From: Streptomyces violascens
GTDB lineage: Bacteria > Actinomycetota > Actinomycetes > Streptomycetales > Streptomycetaceae
DNA length: 64,000 bases
NCBI RefSeq assembly: GCF_014649955.1
Contig: NZ_BMUA01000005.1
Coordinates: 186,001 to 250,000 of the forward strand
Direction of reading: 5' to 3'
The notes under the pieces were generated by a model. It was given only the letters and a program-made list of their open reading frames with translations, had not been told where the DNA came from and made no database searches. The position numbers were made by a program, and so were the translations under genes. Below, in pieces: positions 35,984 to 43,771 of this stretch (within the stretch, counting starts at the first letter, position 1; the number at the start of each line of letters is the position of its first letter).

Positions 35984-36946
35984 ATGCGTGTGAACCAGAC
36001 CGCGACGTCGGACGGGACCCGATCACTGCCACCGGCTCCGAGCCCCGCTCCTGCCGGGAAGGGCGCCCAGAGTGGCTGGGACGTGGTCGCCCGGGTGGCC
36101 CTGGTGGTGGTGTGGAGCTCCGGCTTCATCTCCGGAAAGCTCGGCCTGCGCCACGCGTCCCCGTGCACGTTCGCCGGTCTGCGCTTCGCGCTGGCGGGCG
36201 GGGTGCTGCTCGCGATCGGGCTGGTCCTCCGTCAAAAGATGCCCAGAAGCGGCGAGTTGGGCCATCTGCTGGTGGCCGGTGTGCTCGTCCAAGGAGTGCA
36301 GTTCTCCAGCATCTATGTCGCCATGGACCGCGGGGTGCCCTCCGGTCTCGCCGCGCTGGTCATCGCGCTGTACCCGCTGGCCGCCTCGCTCATCGCCATA
36401 CCCGTACTCCATGAACGGGTCACGCGTGGCCAGTACTTCGGGCTGTTTCTCGGCCTCGGCGGGGTGGTGCTCGCCGTCTCGGAGAGCCTTACTCCCGGCG
36501 GCGATCACCTGGTGGGCATCGCCTTCCTCTTCCTCGGACTGCTCGGCATCTCACTCGGCACTGTCTACCAGCGGCGTTTCTGTGCGGGGATGGAGCCGGT
36601 GATGGGCAACGCGGTCCAGTTGCTCGCCGCCGCCGTTGCCGCGCTGGTGCCCGCGTTCCTCGTGGAAGGGTTCGACGTCACCTTCAGCGCCGGGTACTGG
36701 CCGGCGCTGCTGTGGGCGGCGTTCGTGAACTCCGTCGTCGGTGTGGGGCTGCTCTACGGCCTGCTCCGGCGCCACGGGACGAGTCAGGTGAGCAGCCTCT
36801 TCCATCTGGTGCCGATGGTGACCGCCGGCCTGGCCGCGCTCATGCTCGGACAGCACCTCGGCCCGCACACCCTGGGCGGCCTGGTCCTCGCCACCGCCGG
36901 CACGCTGCTCGCCAACCGGGTACGCGGATTTCGCCGTGACCAGTAG
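35984..36946 (+). CDS. EamA/DMT family transporter
   Basis: The 320-residue membrane protein starts at an ATG with GGGAGATG upstream. Two EamA repeats of five helices each are visible; the first begins RVALVVVWSSGFISGKLGL and contains ASPCTFAGLRFALAGG, and the second ends LMLGQHLGPHTLGGLVLATAG. DMT carriers usually export amino acids or other small metabolites. It reads in the same direction as the ATP-grasp gene 101 bases downstream, suggesting export of that enzyme's product, or of its precursor. Confidence 0.9.
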   Translation: MRVNQTATSDGTRSLPPAPSPAPAGKGAQSGWDVVARVALVVVWSSGFISGKLGLRHASPCTFAGLRFALAGGVLLAIGLVLRQKMPRSGELGHLLVAGVLVQGVQFSSIYVAMDRGVPSGLAALVIALYPLAASLIAIPVLHERVTRGQYFGLFLGLGGVVLAVSESLTPGGDHLVGIAFLFLGLLGISLGTVYQRRFCAGMEPVMGNAVQLLAAAVAALVPAFLVEGFDVTFSAGYWPALLWAAFVNSVVGVGLLYGLLRRHGTSQVSSLFHLVPMVTAGLAALMLGQHLGPHTLGGLVLATAGTLLANRVRGFRRDQ

Positions 36947-37047
36947 GACGTCGGCGACCGGCTCGATCCCGGTGAGGTCCGCCTCCACTGATGCATGACG
37001 CTCCATGCCCCTTCTGCCCCATGCCCCCAAAGGGAGGACGACACCCC

Positions 37048-38250
37048 ATGAGCAACGTCGCGGTCATCAATTACGGCCAGAAGCTCGACTACGCGGCCAT
37101 GCTGCCCGAACTGGTCGACCGGCTCCAGGTGTTCAGCCACCACGAACTGAAGAGCACGGAGTCCTTCGCGCGGTACGAATACGTCGAGAACTGCGAGGCC
37201 GTTCCCTACGCGGAACTCATGATCCGGCGCCTGGCCCGGGAAAGGCCGTTCACGCACATCGTCACGGACAACGAGTACGACCTGGAGCGGGTCGCGCGGA
37301 TACGTGAAAGCCTGGGAATTCCGGGCCAGTCGACGAAAAGTGCTCTGTCGTTCCGGGACAAGGCGGTGATGAAGGAGGTCGCGAGCCGTACCGTCCCGAC
37401 GGCTGCCTTCGCCCGTCTCGACTCCGTCGTCGAACTCACCGGATTCATCGAGGAGTTCGGCTATCCGGTGGTGGTCAAGCCGGTCAAGCAGGGTGGTTCG
37501 CGTGACATTTCGGTGCTGCGCGGCGAGGACGACCTGCTGGCGTTCAGCAGGACCCCCTGGCGTGAGGACCTCATGGTGGAGGACTTCATCGAGGGGCAGA
37601 TGTACCACGTGGACGCGGTGCTGGGCGACGGCTTCCGCTTCGTGGCGTCCTCGCGCTATCTGCGCAGCTGTCTCGGCGTGTTCTCCGGAGAGAACAGCGG
37701 ATCATTGCAGCTGCGCCGGGAGGATGCCTTCGCGAAAAGGCTGGAGGAGTTCCTCGACCGGACACTCGACGCGTTCGATGTTCCGCCCACGAGCGCCTAT
37801 CACCTGGAGGTTTTCCACACGCCGGACGACGAACTGGTGCTGTGCGAAATCGCCTCACGTGTCGGCGGCGACCGCATCCCCGCACTGACCCGGGCCACGT
37901 ACGGGGTGGATCTGCACACCGCCGCACTGCGGCTGTCCTGCGGCCTCCCCGTGGACCCGCCGGTGACCACGCCGCCCGCCGAGGTGCACGGCTCCATCTC
38001 GATCCTGCCGCAGGGCCGCCGTGTGTCGCCGCCCGGCAGGCCGCCGTTCCCGTGGGTGACCCACTACGAGGTGAACGAGCAGCTCGCGCCGGACGCGGTG
38101 ACGCTACACAGCGCATCCCATCTGTGCTTCGCGATCGTGCGGGGCGCCGACACGGCAGAGGTCGAGAAGCGCCTCTTCGAGACCGAGGCGTGGTTGATGG
38201 CGCGGCTGGCGGTCAGGGAGAGCGCTGGGCCCGGGTGGCCGGAGAGCTGA
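37048..38250 (+). CDS. ATP-grasp domain ligase
   Basis: The ATG at 37048 lies 10 bases after GGGAGG and gives 400 residues. The ATP-grasp core is visible: GYPVVVKPVKQGGSRDI (nucleotide Lys), LMVEDFIEGQMYHVDAVL and the metal-binding end LVLCEIASRVGGDRIP. The N-terminal ~100 residues form a small Rossmann-like region with THIVTDNEYDLERV. Relatives include L-amino-acid ligases such as those of the BacD group and PurK/carbamoyl-type ligases. It likely joins a carboxylate to an amine. A run of seven A follows the stop. Confidence 0.88.
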   Translation: MSNVAVINYGQKLDYAAMLPELVDRLQVFSHHELKSTESFARYEYVENCEAVPYAELMIRRLARERPFTHIVTDNEYDLERVARIRESLGIPGQSTKSALSFRDKAVMKEVASRTVPTAAFARLDSVVELTGFIEEFGYPVVVKPVKQGGSRDISVLRGEDDLLAFSRTPWREDLMVEDFIEGQMYHVDAVLGDGFRFVASSRYLRSCLGVFSGENSGSLQLRREDAFAKRLEEFLDRTLDAFDVPPTSAYHLEVFHTPDDELVLCEIASRVGGDRIPALTRATYGVDLHTAALRLSCGLPVDPPVTTPPAEVHGSISILPQGRRVSPPGRPPFPWVTHYEVNEQLAPDAVTLHSASHLCFAIVRGADTAEVEKRLFETEAWLMARLAVRESAGPGWPES

Positions 38251-38269
38251 AAAAAAGTTTGGTCCGCGA

Positions 38270-38296
38270 TGTCGAGAACCCGAGTCCGGCTCCGTC
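38270..38296 (+). promoter_or_regulatory. ECF42-type promoter upstream of the DGPF gene
   Basis: TGTCGA, 17 bases, then CGTC. ECF42 sigma factors are known to recognise TGTCGA in the -35 region and CGA/TC in the -10 region. The site lies 51 bases before the DGPF start, and the sigma gene is the next one in the operon, so it supports positive autoregulation. Confidence 0.75.
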
Positions 38297-38347
38297 CCAG
38301 GGGTGAACGCGGCCAAGATGGTCGCACCAGGACCAAGGAGAAGACTG

Positions 38348-38767
38348 ATGGCCAAGTACTTGCTGCTGAAGCACTACCGCGGCGCCCCGGCCTGCGCCAA
38401 CGACGTTCCCATGGACCAGTGGACGCCGGAGGAGATCTCGGCGCACATGCGGTACATGCAGGACTTCGCGGACCGGTTGGAGAAGACCGGCGAGTTCGTC
38501 GACGGTCAGGCGCTCGCCCCCGAGGGGACATGGGTCCGGTACGACGGTGAGGGCCGCCCGCCGGTCACCGACGGCCCCTTCGCCGAGACCAAGGACCTGA
38601 TCGCCGGCTGGATGGTCATCGACGTCGACAGCTACGAGCGCGCCGTCGAACTGGCCGGGGAACTGTCCGCGGCTCCGGGCGCGGGCGGGAAGCCGATCCA
38701 CGAGTGGCTGGAGCTGCGCCCCTTCCTGGCCGCGCCGCCCACGATCACGGAGTGCCCCCACACGTGA
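38348..38767 (+). CDS. YciI/DGPF domain protein (ECF42 partner)
   Basis: The 139-residue protein starts at an ATG behind AAGGAG. It has the YCII-type ferredoxin-like fold and the family's eponymous motif in VTDGPFAETKD. Proteins of this type are almost always encoded beside ECF42 sigma factors and are regulated by them. The stop overlaps the sigma-factor start (GTGA). The biochemical role is unresolved; some family members bind or transform small molecules. Confidence 0.92.
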   Translation: MAKYLLLKHYRGAPACANDVPMDQWTPEEISAHMRYMQDFADRLEKTGEFVDGQALAPEGTWVRYDGEGRPPVTDGPFAETKDLIAGWMVIDVDSYERAVELAGELSAAPGAGGKPIHEWLELRPFLAAPPTITECPHT

Positions 38768-39960
38768 CTTCCACGCTGAACGAGGCCCTGCTCAGGAGCC
38801 TCACGCCGAGCGTGCTCGGCATCCTCGTCCGCCGCGGAGCCGACTTCGCGGCGGCCGAGGACGCCGTGCAGGACGCGCTGGTCGAGGCGGTCCGCGTCTG
38901 GTCGGCCGAGCCGCCGCGGGACCCGAAGGGCTGGCTGGTCACCGTGGCCTGGCGCCGGTTCCTGGATGCGACCCGGGCGGACACCGCCCGGCGCCGGCGT
39001 GAGGAACTCCTCGACGAGGAACCGGCACCCGGGCCCGTGCCGGCGGCGGACGACACGCTCCAGCTGTACTTCCTGTGCGCCCACCCGTCCCTGACACCCT
39101 CGTCCGCGGTCGCGCTCACGCTGCGGGCCGTCGGGGGCCTGACCACCCGTCAGATCGCTCGGGCCTACCTCGTGCCCGAGGCGACCATGGCGCAGCGGAT
39201 CAGCCGCGCCAAGCGCACTGTCTCGGGCGTCGGGGTATCCCCTGCTGGAGCGAAGTCGACGGCTTGGGGGAGGTTCGACCAGCCCGGCGATGTCGCCACC
39301 GTGCTGCGCGTCCTCTACCTCGTCTTCAACGAGGGCTACTCCGGCGACGTCGACCTCGCCGCCGAGGCCATCCGGCTCACCCGGCAGCTCGCGGCCGCCA
39401 TCGACCACCCCGAAGTATCGGGTCTGCTCGCCCTCATGCTGCTCCACCATGCCCGGCGCGCCACCCGGACCGGGCCCGACGGCAGCCTCGTACCGCTCGC
39501 CGAGCAGGACCGCGGCCGGTGGGACACCGCGTCGATCGCCGAGGGCGTCGCGATCCTGCAGGCGGCCCTCGCCCGCGACCGGCTCGGCCAGTTCCAGGCC
39601 GAGGCCGCCATCGCCGCACTCCACGCGGACGCGCGCACCGCCGAGGAGACCGACTGGGTGCAGATCGTCGAGTGGTACGACGAGCTCGTGCGGCTGACCG
39701 ACAGCCCGGTCGTCCGGCTCAACCGCGCGGTCGCCGTCGGCGAGGCCGATGGGCCGCGCGCCGGCCTCGCGGCGCTGGCGGAACTGGACGACTCCCTGCC
39801 CCGCCACACCGCGGTCGCGGCGTACCTCCACGAGCGCGAGGGAGACCTGGCGACGGCGGCCCGGCTGTACGCGGATGCGGCCCGAGCGGCCCCCAGCCTC
39901 GCCGAACGGGACTACCTCATGCGCCAGGCCGCCCGTCTCAACGCCCGCCTCAGAGGGTAG
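38764..39960 (+). CDS. ECF42 group RNA polymerase sigma factor with DUF6596/TPR extension
   Basis: The 398-residue protein starts at a GTG overlapping the DGPF stop. Region 2 (~1-75: FAAAEDAVQDALVEAVRVW, PKGWLVTVAWRRFLDATRA) and region 4 (~105-160: TTRQIARAYLVPEATMAQR) are followed by the ECF42 extension (DUF6596: VLRVLYLVFNEGY) and TPR-like helices to the end (LNRAVAVGEADGPRAGLAAL). No anti-sigma gene is present; the extension is required for activity in this group. A 40-bp dispersed-repeat-like hairpin (39232-39271) lies within the linker between region 4 and the extension, in frame. Confidence 0.93.
   Translation: MTSTLNEALLRSLTPSVLGILVRRGADFAAAEDAVQDALVEAVRVWSAEPPRDPKGWLVTVAWRRFLDATRADTARRRREELLDEEPAPGPVPAADDTLQLYFLCAHPSLTPSSAVALTLRAVGGLTTRQIARAYLVPEATMAQRISRAKRTVSGVGVSPAGAKSTAWGRFDQPGDVATVLRVLYLVFNEGYSGDVDLAAEAIRLTRQLAAAIDHPEVSGLLALMLLHHARRATRTGPDGSLVPLAEQDRGRWDTASIAEGVAILQAALARDRLGQFQAEAAIAALHADARTAEETDWVQIVEWYDELVRLTDSPVVRLNRAVAVGEADGPRAGLAALAELDDSLPRHTAVAAYLHEREGDLATAARLYADAARAAPSLAERDYLMRQAARLNARLRG
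39232..39271 (+). repeat. Streptomyces dispersed hairpin repeat inside the ECF42 gene
   Basis: The 40 bases starting GGGGTATCCCCTGCTGGAGC and ending GGCTTGGGGGA resemble a short hairpin element that I recall from many Streptomyces intergenic regions. CCCC-T-GCTG pairs with CGGC-T-TGGGG. Here it is translated as roughly GVSPAGAKSTAWG in the linker after sigma region 4. Confidence 0.6.
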
Positions 39961-39983
39961 AGGGGGAGCGGCACCGGCGGCGG

Positions 39984-40346
39984 TCAACGGGCGCTCAGAG
40001 TGCTGCCCGTCGTGGCGTCGAGCAGCGAACGTGAGCCGACGGGCTGTCGCAAGGTGGTGCTGACGGGCCTCAGGCCGATGTATGCCGGACAGGCCTCGCC
40101 GCTCTTCCCGGTCGACTTCACCTTCAGCGTGAGGGAGACGCTCTTGCCCTTCTCCTGGGCCGTGAGCCAGGCGGACTGGCATCCGCCGACCTCTGTGGTC
40201 GTGGTGATCGTCCGGCCCTGGACGGTGACGGGCCGGCTGATGGGCCGTGCGGCCCCCGGGTCCGTGAGACTGCCGCAGCCGGGCAGCGCAAGGCCCGCCG
40301 TCAGGGCCAACAGCCCTGCCGATGCGTATCGCAGTCCTCTCCGCAT
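39984..40346 (-). CDS. Small putative lipoprotein
   Basis: From the ATG at 40346 the product has 120 residues; a GTG at 40361 would add five. A lipoprotein signal is clear: basic MRRGLRY, a hydrophobic core ASAGLLALTAGLA and lipobox LPGC. The mature part is small and beta-rich (SRPVTVQGRTITTTTEVGG, VSLTLKVKSTGKSGEACPAY) with two further Cys that could form a disulphide. Family unknown. It converges on the ECF42 gene with a 23-base gap. Confidence 0.75.
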   Translation of the reverse strand: MRRGLRYASAGLLALTAGLALPGCGSLTDPGAARPISRPVTVQGRTITTTTEVGGCQSAWLTAQEKGKSVSLTLKVKSTGKSGEACPAYIGLRPVSTTLRQPVGSRSLLDATTGSTLSAR

Positions 40347-40408
40347 GCACGTGGGACGCACCCCGCCCGGCCCTGGTTCCGCCGCTTCAGCTGCATCCCG
40401 ACGCGGCA

Positions 40409-40438
40409 GGGGCCGACCCGCCTCAACGGGTCGGCCCC
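40409..40438. terminator. Strong hairpin terminator
   Basis: GGGGCCGACCCG and CGGGTCGGCCCC form a perfect 12-bp stem with a six-base loop. It lies downstream of the leftward ECF41 sigma gene and upstream of the lipoprotein gene. Confidence 0.75.
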
Positions 40439-40850
40439 AAGGCCGGCGCTTACATGGGGGTCTCCGTCGGCTGGAACACCGCCAAGCCCAGCGACCAGAA
40501 GATCCAGCTGGGCAGCGTCACCGGCGCCGACGGGCCGTGGGGCGCGAGCGGCGGCGTCGGTCAGCGCAGCTCCGGCGGCTATTTGCTATTAAGGAGGCTG
40601 GGCCCTACAGGGCCCGACCACGGCCGGAGTCCAGTGTCATCACCGACTTCCGCGGCATCCGCACGTCGTACGCCCGGCGTGGGCACCCCCCCCGGAGAAG
40701 GCGAGGCAGGTCCGGCGGACGAGCATCGCGACCGGCGTGGTCGGCGTGGCGGTGTCCCTGTTCGCCTTCGCGGCAGAGGCGCACCACCTGCTCACCCACT
40801 GACCCTGCCAGGCGGCGCCGGCCGAGCGAGGGAGCAGGCTTGCGCGGGGC
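40439..40850. other. Gene-free stretch with coding-like debris
   Basis: No intact gene is supported here. Rightward fragments look protein-like but are broken: AYMGVSVGWNTAKPSDQ (from 40448) and, after an eight-C run at 40686, a piece ending SIATGVVGVAVSLFAFAAEA before a stop near 40801. I could not assign a family. Decay of one or more genes is likely. Confidence 0.4.
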
Positions 40851-41792
40851 TCAGCGGCGCAGAGCGGTCTCCCTGTCCATCCGGGACAGCTTCTCGGGGT
40901 TGCGTACGGCGTACAGCCCGGTGATGAGCCCGTCGTCGATGCGCAGGGTGATGACGGTGTCGAGCTCGCCGTCGAGCCGGAGGATCAGTGCCGGGTACGC
41001 ATTGACCTGCGCCGGCCGCATCGACGGCGAGGCGACCCTGATCAGGCCGCCGACCAGCAGACGGGCCACCTTGTCGGCCCCCGCGACGGGCCGCAGCACG
41101 GCCTGCTTGATCCCGCCGCCGTCACCCATGAGGACGACGTCCGGCGAGAGGATGTCGAGCAGACCTTGCAAGTCGCCCGTCTCGACGGCCCGTTGGAAGG
41201 CGTCGAGCGCGTTCTGCGTCTCGGTCCGGGACACCACCCCGCGCGGCCGGCGCGCCGCGACATGGGCCCGCGCCCGGTGCGCGATCTGGCGGACCGCGGC
41301 CGGGCTCTTCTCGACGGCTTCGGCGATCTCCTCGTAGCCGAGGTCGAACACGTCCCGCAGCACGAACACCGCCCGCTCGGTCGGTGTGAGCGTCTCCATC
41401 ACGAGCAGCATCGCCATCGACACGCTGTCGGCCAGCTCGACGTCCTCGGCGACGTCCGGGGCGGTGAGCAGCGGCTCGGGCAGCCAGGAGCCTACGTAGG
41501 ACTCCTTGCGACGGCCGAGCGCACGCAGCCGGCTCAGCGCCTGGCGTGTGGTGATCCGGACCAGGTAGGCACGCTGATCCCGCACTGTGCCGAGGTCGAC
41601 ACCGGCCCATCGCAGCCAGGTCTCCTGGAGGGCGTCCTCCGCGTCGGCGGCCGAGCCGAGCATCTCGTAGGCGATGGTGAACAGCAGGTTGCGGTGGGTG
41701 ATGAACGCGGCGGTGGCGGCATCGGCCGGCCCGCCACCGAGTTCCCCGGCGCTCTCCCCGGCGTGCTGGTTGTGTCCGCCGTATCCGCTCAT
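40851..41792 (-). CDS. ECF41 group (SigJ-like) sigma factor with SnoaL-type extension
   Basis: The ATG at 41792 follows GGGAG and gives 313 residues. Region 2 (YEMLGSAADAEDALQETWLRW) and region 4 (YEEIAEAVEKSPAAVRQIAHRAR) are followed by a SnoaL-like domain (~185-313). This bears the ECF41 hallmarks: DGGG in LMGDGGG and an NPDKL-type motif, NPEKL, near the C-terminus. The extension controls activity in place of an anti-sigma factor. It is divergent from a carboxymuconolactone decarboxylase-like gene, the standard ECF41 partner, and both have matching promoter motifs. Confidence 0.93.
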   Translation of the reverse strand: MSGYGGHNQHAGESAGELGGGPADAATAAFITHRNLLFTIAYEMLGSAADAEDALQETWLRWAGVDLGTVRDQRAYLVRITTRQALSRLRALGRRKESYVGSWLPEPLLTAPDVAEDVELADSVSMAMLLVMETLTPTERAVFVLRDVFDLGYEEIAEAVEKSPAAVRQIAHRARAHVAARRPRGVVSRTETQNALDAFQRAVETGDLQGLLDILSPDVVLMGDGGGIKQAVLRPVAGADKVARLLVGGLIRVASPSMRPAQVNAYPALILRLDGELDTVITLRIDDGLITGLYAVRNPEKLSRMDRETALRR

Positions 41793-41839
41793 CGCTGTCC
41801 GCTCCCGCCTGTTCGTCTTCGTCCGTGCCACGCCCACAA

Positions 41840-41866
41840 GACGCCGGTGGCGGCGGCCTTGTGACA
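41840..41866 (-). promoter_or_regulatory. ECF41 promoter for the sigma gene
   Basis: On the minus strand the sequence reads TGTCACA, 16 bases, CGTC, an exact match to the motif known for ECF41 sigma factors. It lies 48 bases upstream of the sigma start, indicating autoregulation. Confidence 0.8.
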
Positions 41867-41900
41867 TGTGCGGGGCGTGGTCCACGTCACATCGGTGGGC

Positions 41901-41927
41901 CGTCACAGGGAAGGGGCGGCCGGCATC
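41901..41927 (+). promoter_or_regulatory. ECF41-like promoter for the decarboxylase-like gene
   Basis: CGTCACA, 16 bases, CATC differs from the ECF41 motif at one base in each element and faces the partner gene. The leader to the ATG at 42045 would be about 110 bases. Confidence 0.65.
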
Positions 41928-42044
41928 TCTTGTGTGTCCCGGTGCGATGCGGTGGGCCCTTGGATCACCGCTCCAACGAGCTCAACCGGCCCAACCGCCC
42001 CACCGATTCAACCAGTTCACGATGTCACGAGTGAGGACGAAGCA

Positions 42045-42530
42045 ATGGACGCCCGATTCAACATGTTCGAGAACGAGACCGGCGCGAAGTTCGCCAAGCG
42101 GTTCGCCAACGCCGGCATGGTGATTCACCAGTCGTCGCTGCCGAGATCCACGCAGGAGCTGGTGTCGCTGCGCGCCAGCCAGATCAACGGCTGCGGCTGG
42201 TGCATGGACGCGCACACCAAGGAAGCGGCGGCCGCCGGCGAAAGCGCGGTCCGGCTCAACCTGGTCGCGGGGTGGCGCGAGTCCACCGTGTTCACCGAGG
42301 CGGAGCAGGCGGCGCTGGCGCTCGCCGAAGAGGGCACCCGGCTCGCCGACGCCCAGGTGGGCGTGTCCGACGAGACGTGGGCCCAGGTGCGCAAGCACTA
42401 CGACGACGACCAGATCGCCGCGCTGGTCTCGCTGGTCGCCCTGATCAACGCGGCCAACCGGATGGCGGTGATCGTGCACCAGCGGGGTGGCTCGTACGAG
42501 GTCGGCATGTTCGCGGCGGTGGCTGACTGA
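42045..42530 (+). CDS. Carboxymuconolactone decarboxylase/AhpD-like protein (ECF41 partner)
   Basis: The 161-residue protein has an AhpD-type core: LVSLRASQINGCGWCMDAHT with the redox CxxC (CGWC, ~49) and a following His, then a helical bundle (AANRMAVIVHQRG). This is the oxidoreductase-type family (COE) that ECF41 factors typically control. It probably acts as a thiol peroxidase-like or disulphide-active enzyme. The start follows GAGGACGA. A perfect 15-bp hairpin ends the transcript. Confidence 0.93.
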   Translation: MDARFNMFENETGAKFAKRFANAGMVIHQSSLPRSTQELVSLRASQINGCGWCMDAHTKEAAAAGESAVRLNLVAGWRESTVFTEAEQAALALAEEGTRLADAQVGVSDETWAQVRKHYDDDQIAALVSLVALINAANRMAVIVHQRGGSYEVGMFAAVAD

Positions 42531-42548
42531 CCGGCGTGCCTCTGCGTC

Positions 42549-42584
42549 GTCCCGGCCCCGGATCAGGCGATCCGGGGCCGGGAC
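42549..42584. terminator. Perfect 15-bp hairpin terminator
   Basis: GTCCCGGCCCCGGAT and ATCCGGGGCCGGGAC flank a six-base loop (CAGGCG). It lies between two converging genes and can serve both. Confidence 0.9.
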
Positions 42585-42662
42585 GGTGTGTCTTCCTGGC
42601 GCAGCCGCGACGCCGGGGGGCGCCCCCTCGTGTGACGGTCCGTCAGGAAGGGGTGTGTTCGA

Positions 42663-43484
42663 TCAGCCCCGGGTCACCGGTGCCTGAAGCTCCGTGACCC
42701 AGTCGTCGTGGTTCTCGGGGCACTCCAGATTGATCTCGCGGGGATATCCGGTCGAACGGTAGCCGTTGGCGTCGATCCAGCGGGCCAGGGTCTGGGCGGT
42801 GGGGAGCACGGTGTCCATCGAGCCGTGGTGCACGATGGTCGCCGCCTGGTCGAGGGACGGGAGGTCCAGGACGCGGAAGGCGCCGTCCTGGAGAGGGGCG
42901 GAGACCTGGACGGCGGCGTGGACGCGGATCCTGCCGCCGCCTTCCGGGGCGTCCTCGTAGTAGGCGACACCGGGGCCCGTCGGGATGATGCCCGCCGAGC
43001 CCAGGAGCTGGAACAGCTCGGCGTACAGCGGCCCGATGACGGGGCCGATGTCCTCGGGTTCGAAACTCTGGGCGGTCGCGGTCAGTTCCGCCACCCGGAC
43101 GCTGGGCACGCTCTTGATGACGACGTCGTTGGTGGGCATGTGCCCCTCGCTCTCGATCGCTCGGAGCCTCGCCTCGACCTGGACCAGCCGTGCCGATGCG
43201 GCAGCCATGGCGGTCTCCAGTTCGGCCCGCCGCAGCCGCAGCATGCCGCGCAGTTCCTCGGCGCCGACCTTCTCGTCCACGATGTCGTGGACCTGTTGGA
43301 GGGTGAATCCGAGGTCCTTGAGCGCGATGACGCGGTTGAGGCGGGCGAGTTGGGCGGCGGTGTAGTAGCGGTAGCCGCTGGCGGGGTCGACATGGGCCGG
43401 GTGCAGCAGACCGGTCGCGTCGTAGTGGCGCAACATCCGGACCGATACGCGGCCGTGCCGGGCGAAGTCTCCGATGGTGAACAT
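42663..43484 (-). CDS. MerR family regulator with GyrI-like effector domain
   Basis: The ATG at 43484 follows CGGAG and gives 273 residues. The MerR winged helix (FTIGDFARHGRVSVRMLRHY, YRYYTAAQLARLNRVIALKD) is followed by a coiled-coil dimer helix and a GyrI/BmrR-type ligand domain (~125-270: VRVAELTATAQSFEP, GVAYYEDAPEGGGRI). BmrR-type members bind lipophilic cations and drugs. An imperfect palindrome in its own promoter fits autoregulation by DNA distortion. No efflux pump is adjacent. Confidence 0.92.
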   Translation of the reverse strand: MFTIGDFARHGRVSVRMLRHYDATGLLHPAHVDPASGYRYYTAAQLARLNRVIALKDLGFTLQQVHDIVDEKVGAEELRGMLRLRRAELETAMAAASARLVQVEARLRAIESEGHMPTNDVVIKSVPSVRVAELTATAQSFEPEDIGPVIGPLYAELFQLLGSAGIIPTGPGVAYYEDAPEGGGRIRVHAAVQVSAPLQDGAFRVLDLPSLDQAATIVHHGSMDTVLPTAQTLARWIDANGYRSTGYPREINLECPENHDDWVTELQAPVTRG

Positions 43485-43503
43485 GATGTCTCCGAGCTGA
43501 CCA

Positions 43504-43526
43504 CCTGACACGGTGTGAGGGTCAAG
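43504..43526 (-). promoter_or_regulatory. MerR-type operator within its own promoter
   Basis: On the minus strand TTGACC is followed by CCTCACAC-C-GTGTCAGG (43504-43520), a 17-bp near-palindrome with one mismatch, placed just after the -35 element and inside a long spacer as usual for MerR targets. Elements partly overlap (shared CC). Confidence 0.6.
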
Positions 43527-43771
43527 AAGCTACCGGGGCGCCATGCGCGGCAGGAAAGCGGGATCCTTTGGTACGGCTGCCAGGATTCCCCGTCAAGCGG
43601 GCAGAGCCCTCCGGTGGGGCCGGCACCCCGGGGCTCGTCGGAGGGAGGGCGCCCCGACGTGGATCCGCCACCCGGGTACTTGGCCACACCCCGCCCGACG
43701 GGGGTCAGCCCGTGGGGGAGACGGGTGCTGGCACCATGGAGCCGGCGAGGCGCGCGGGTGAAGCTGGGGGC

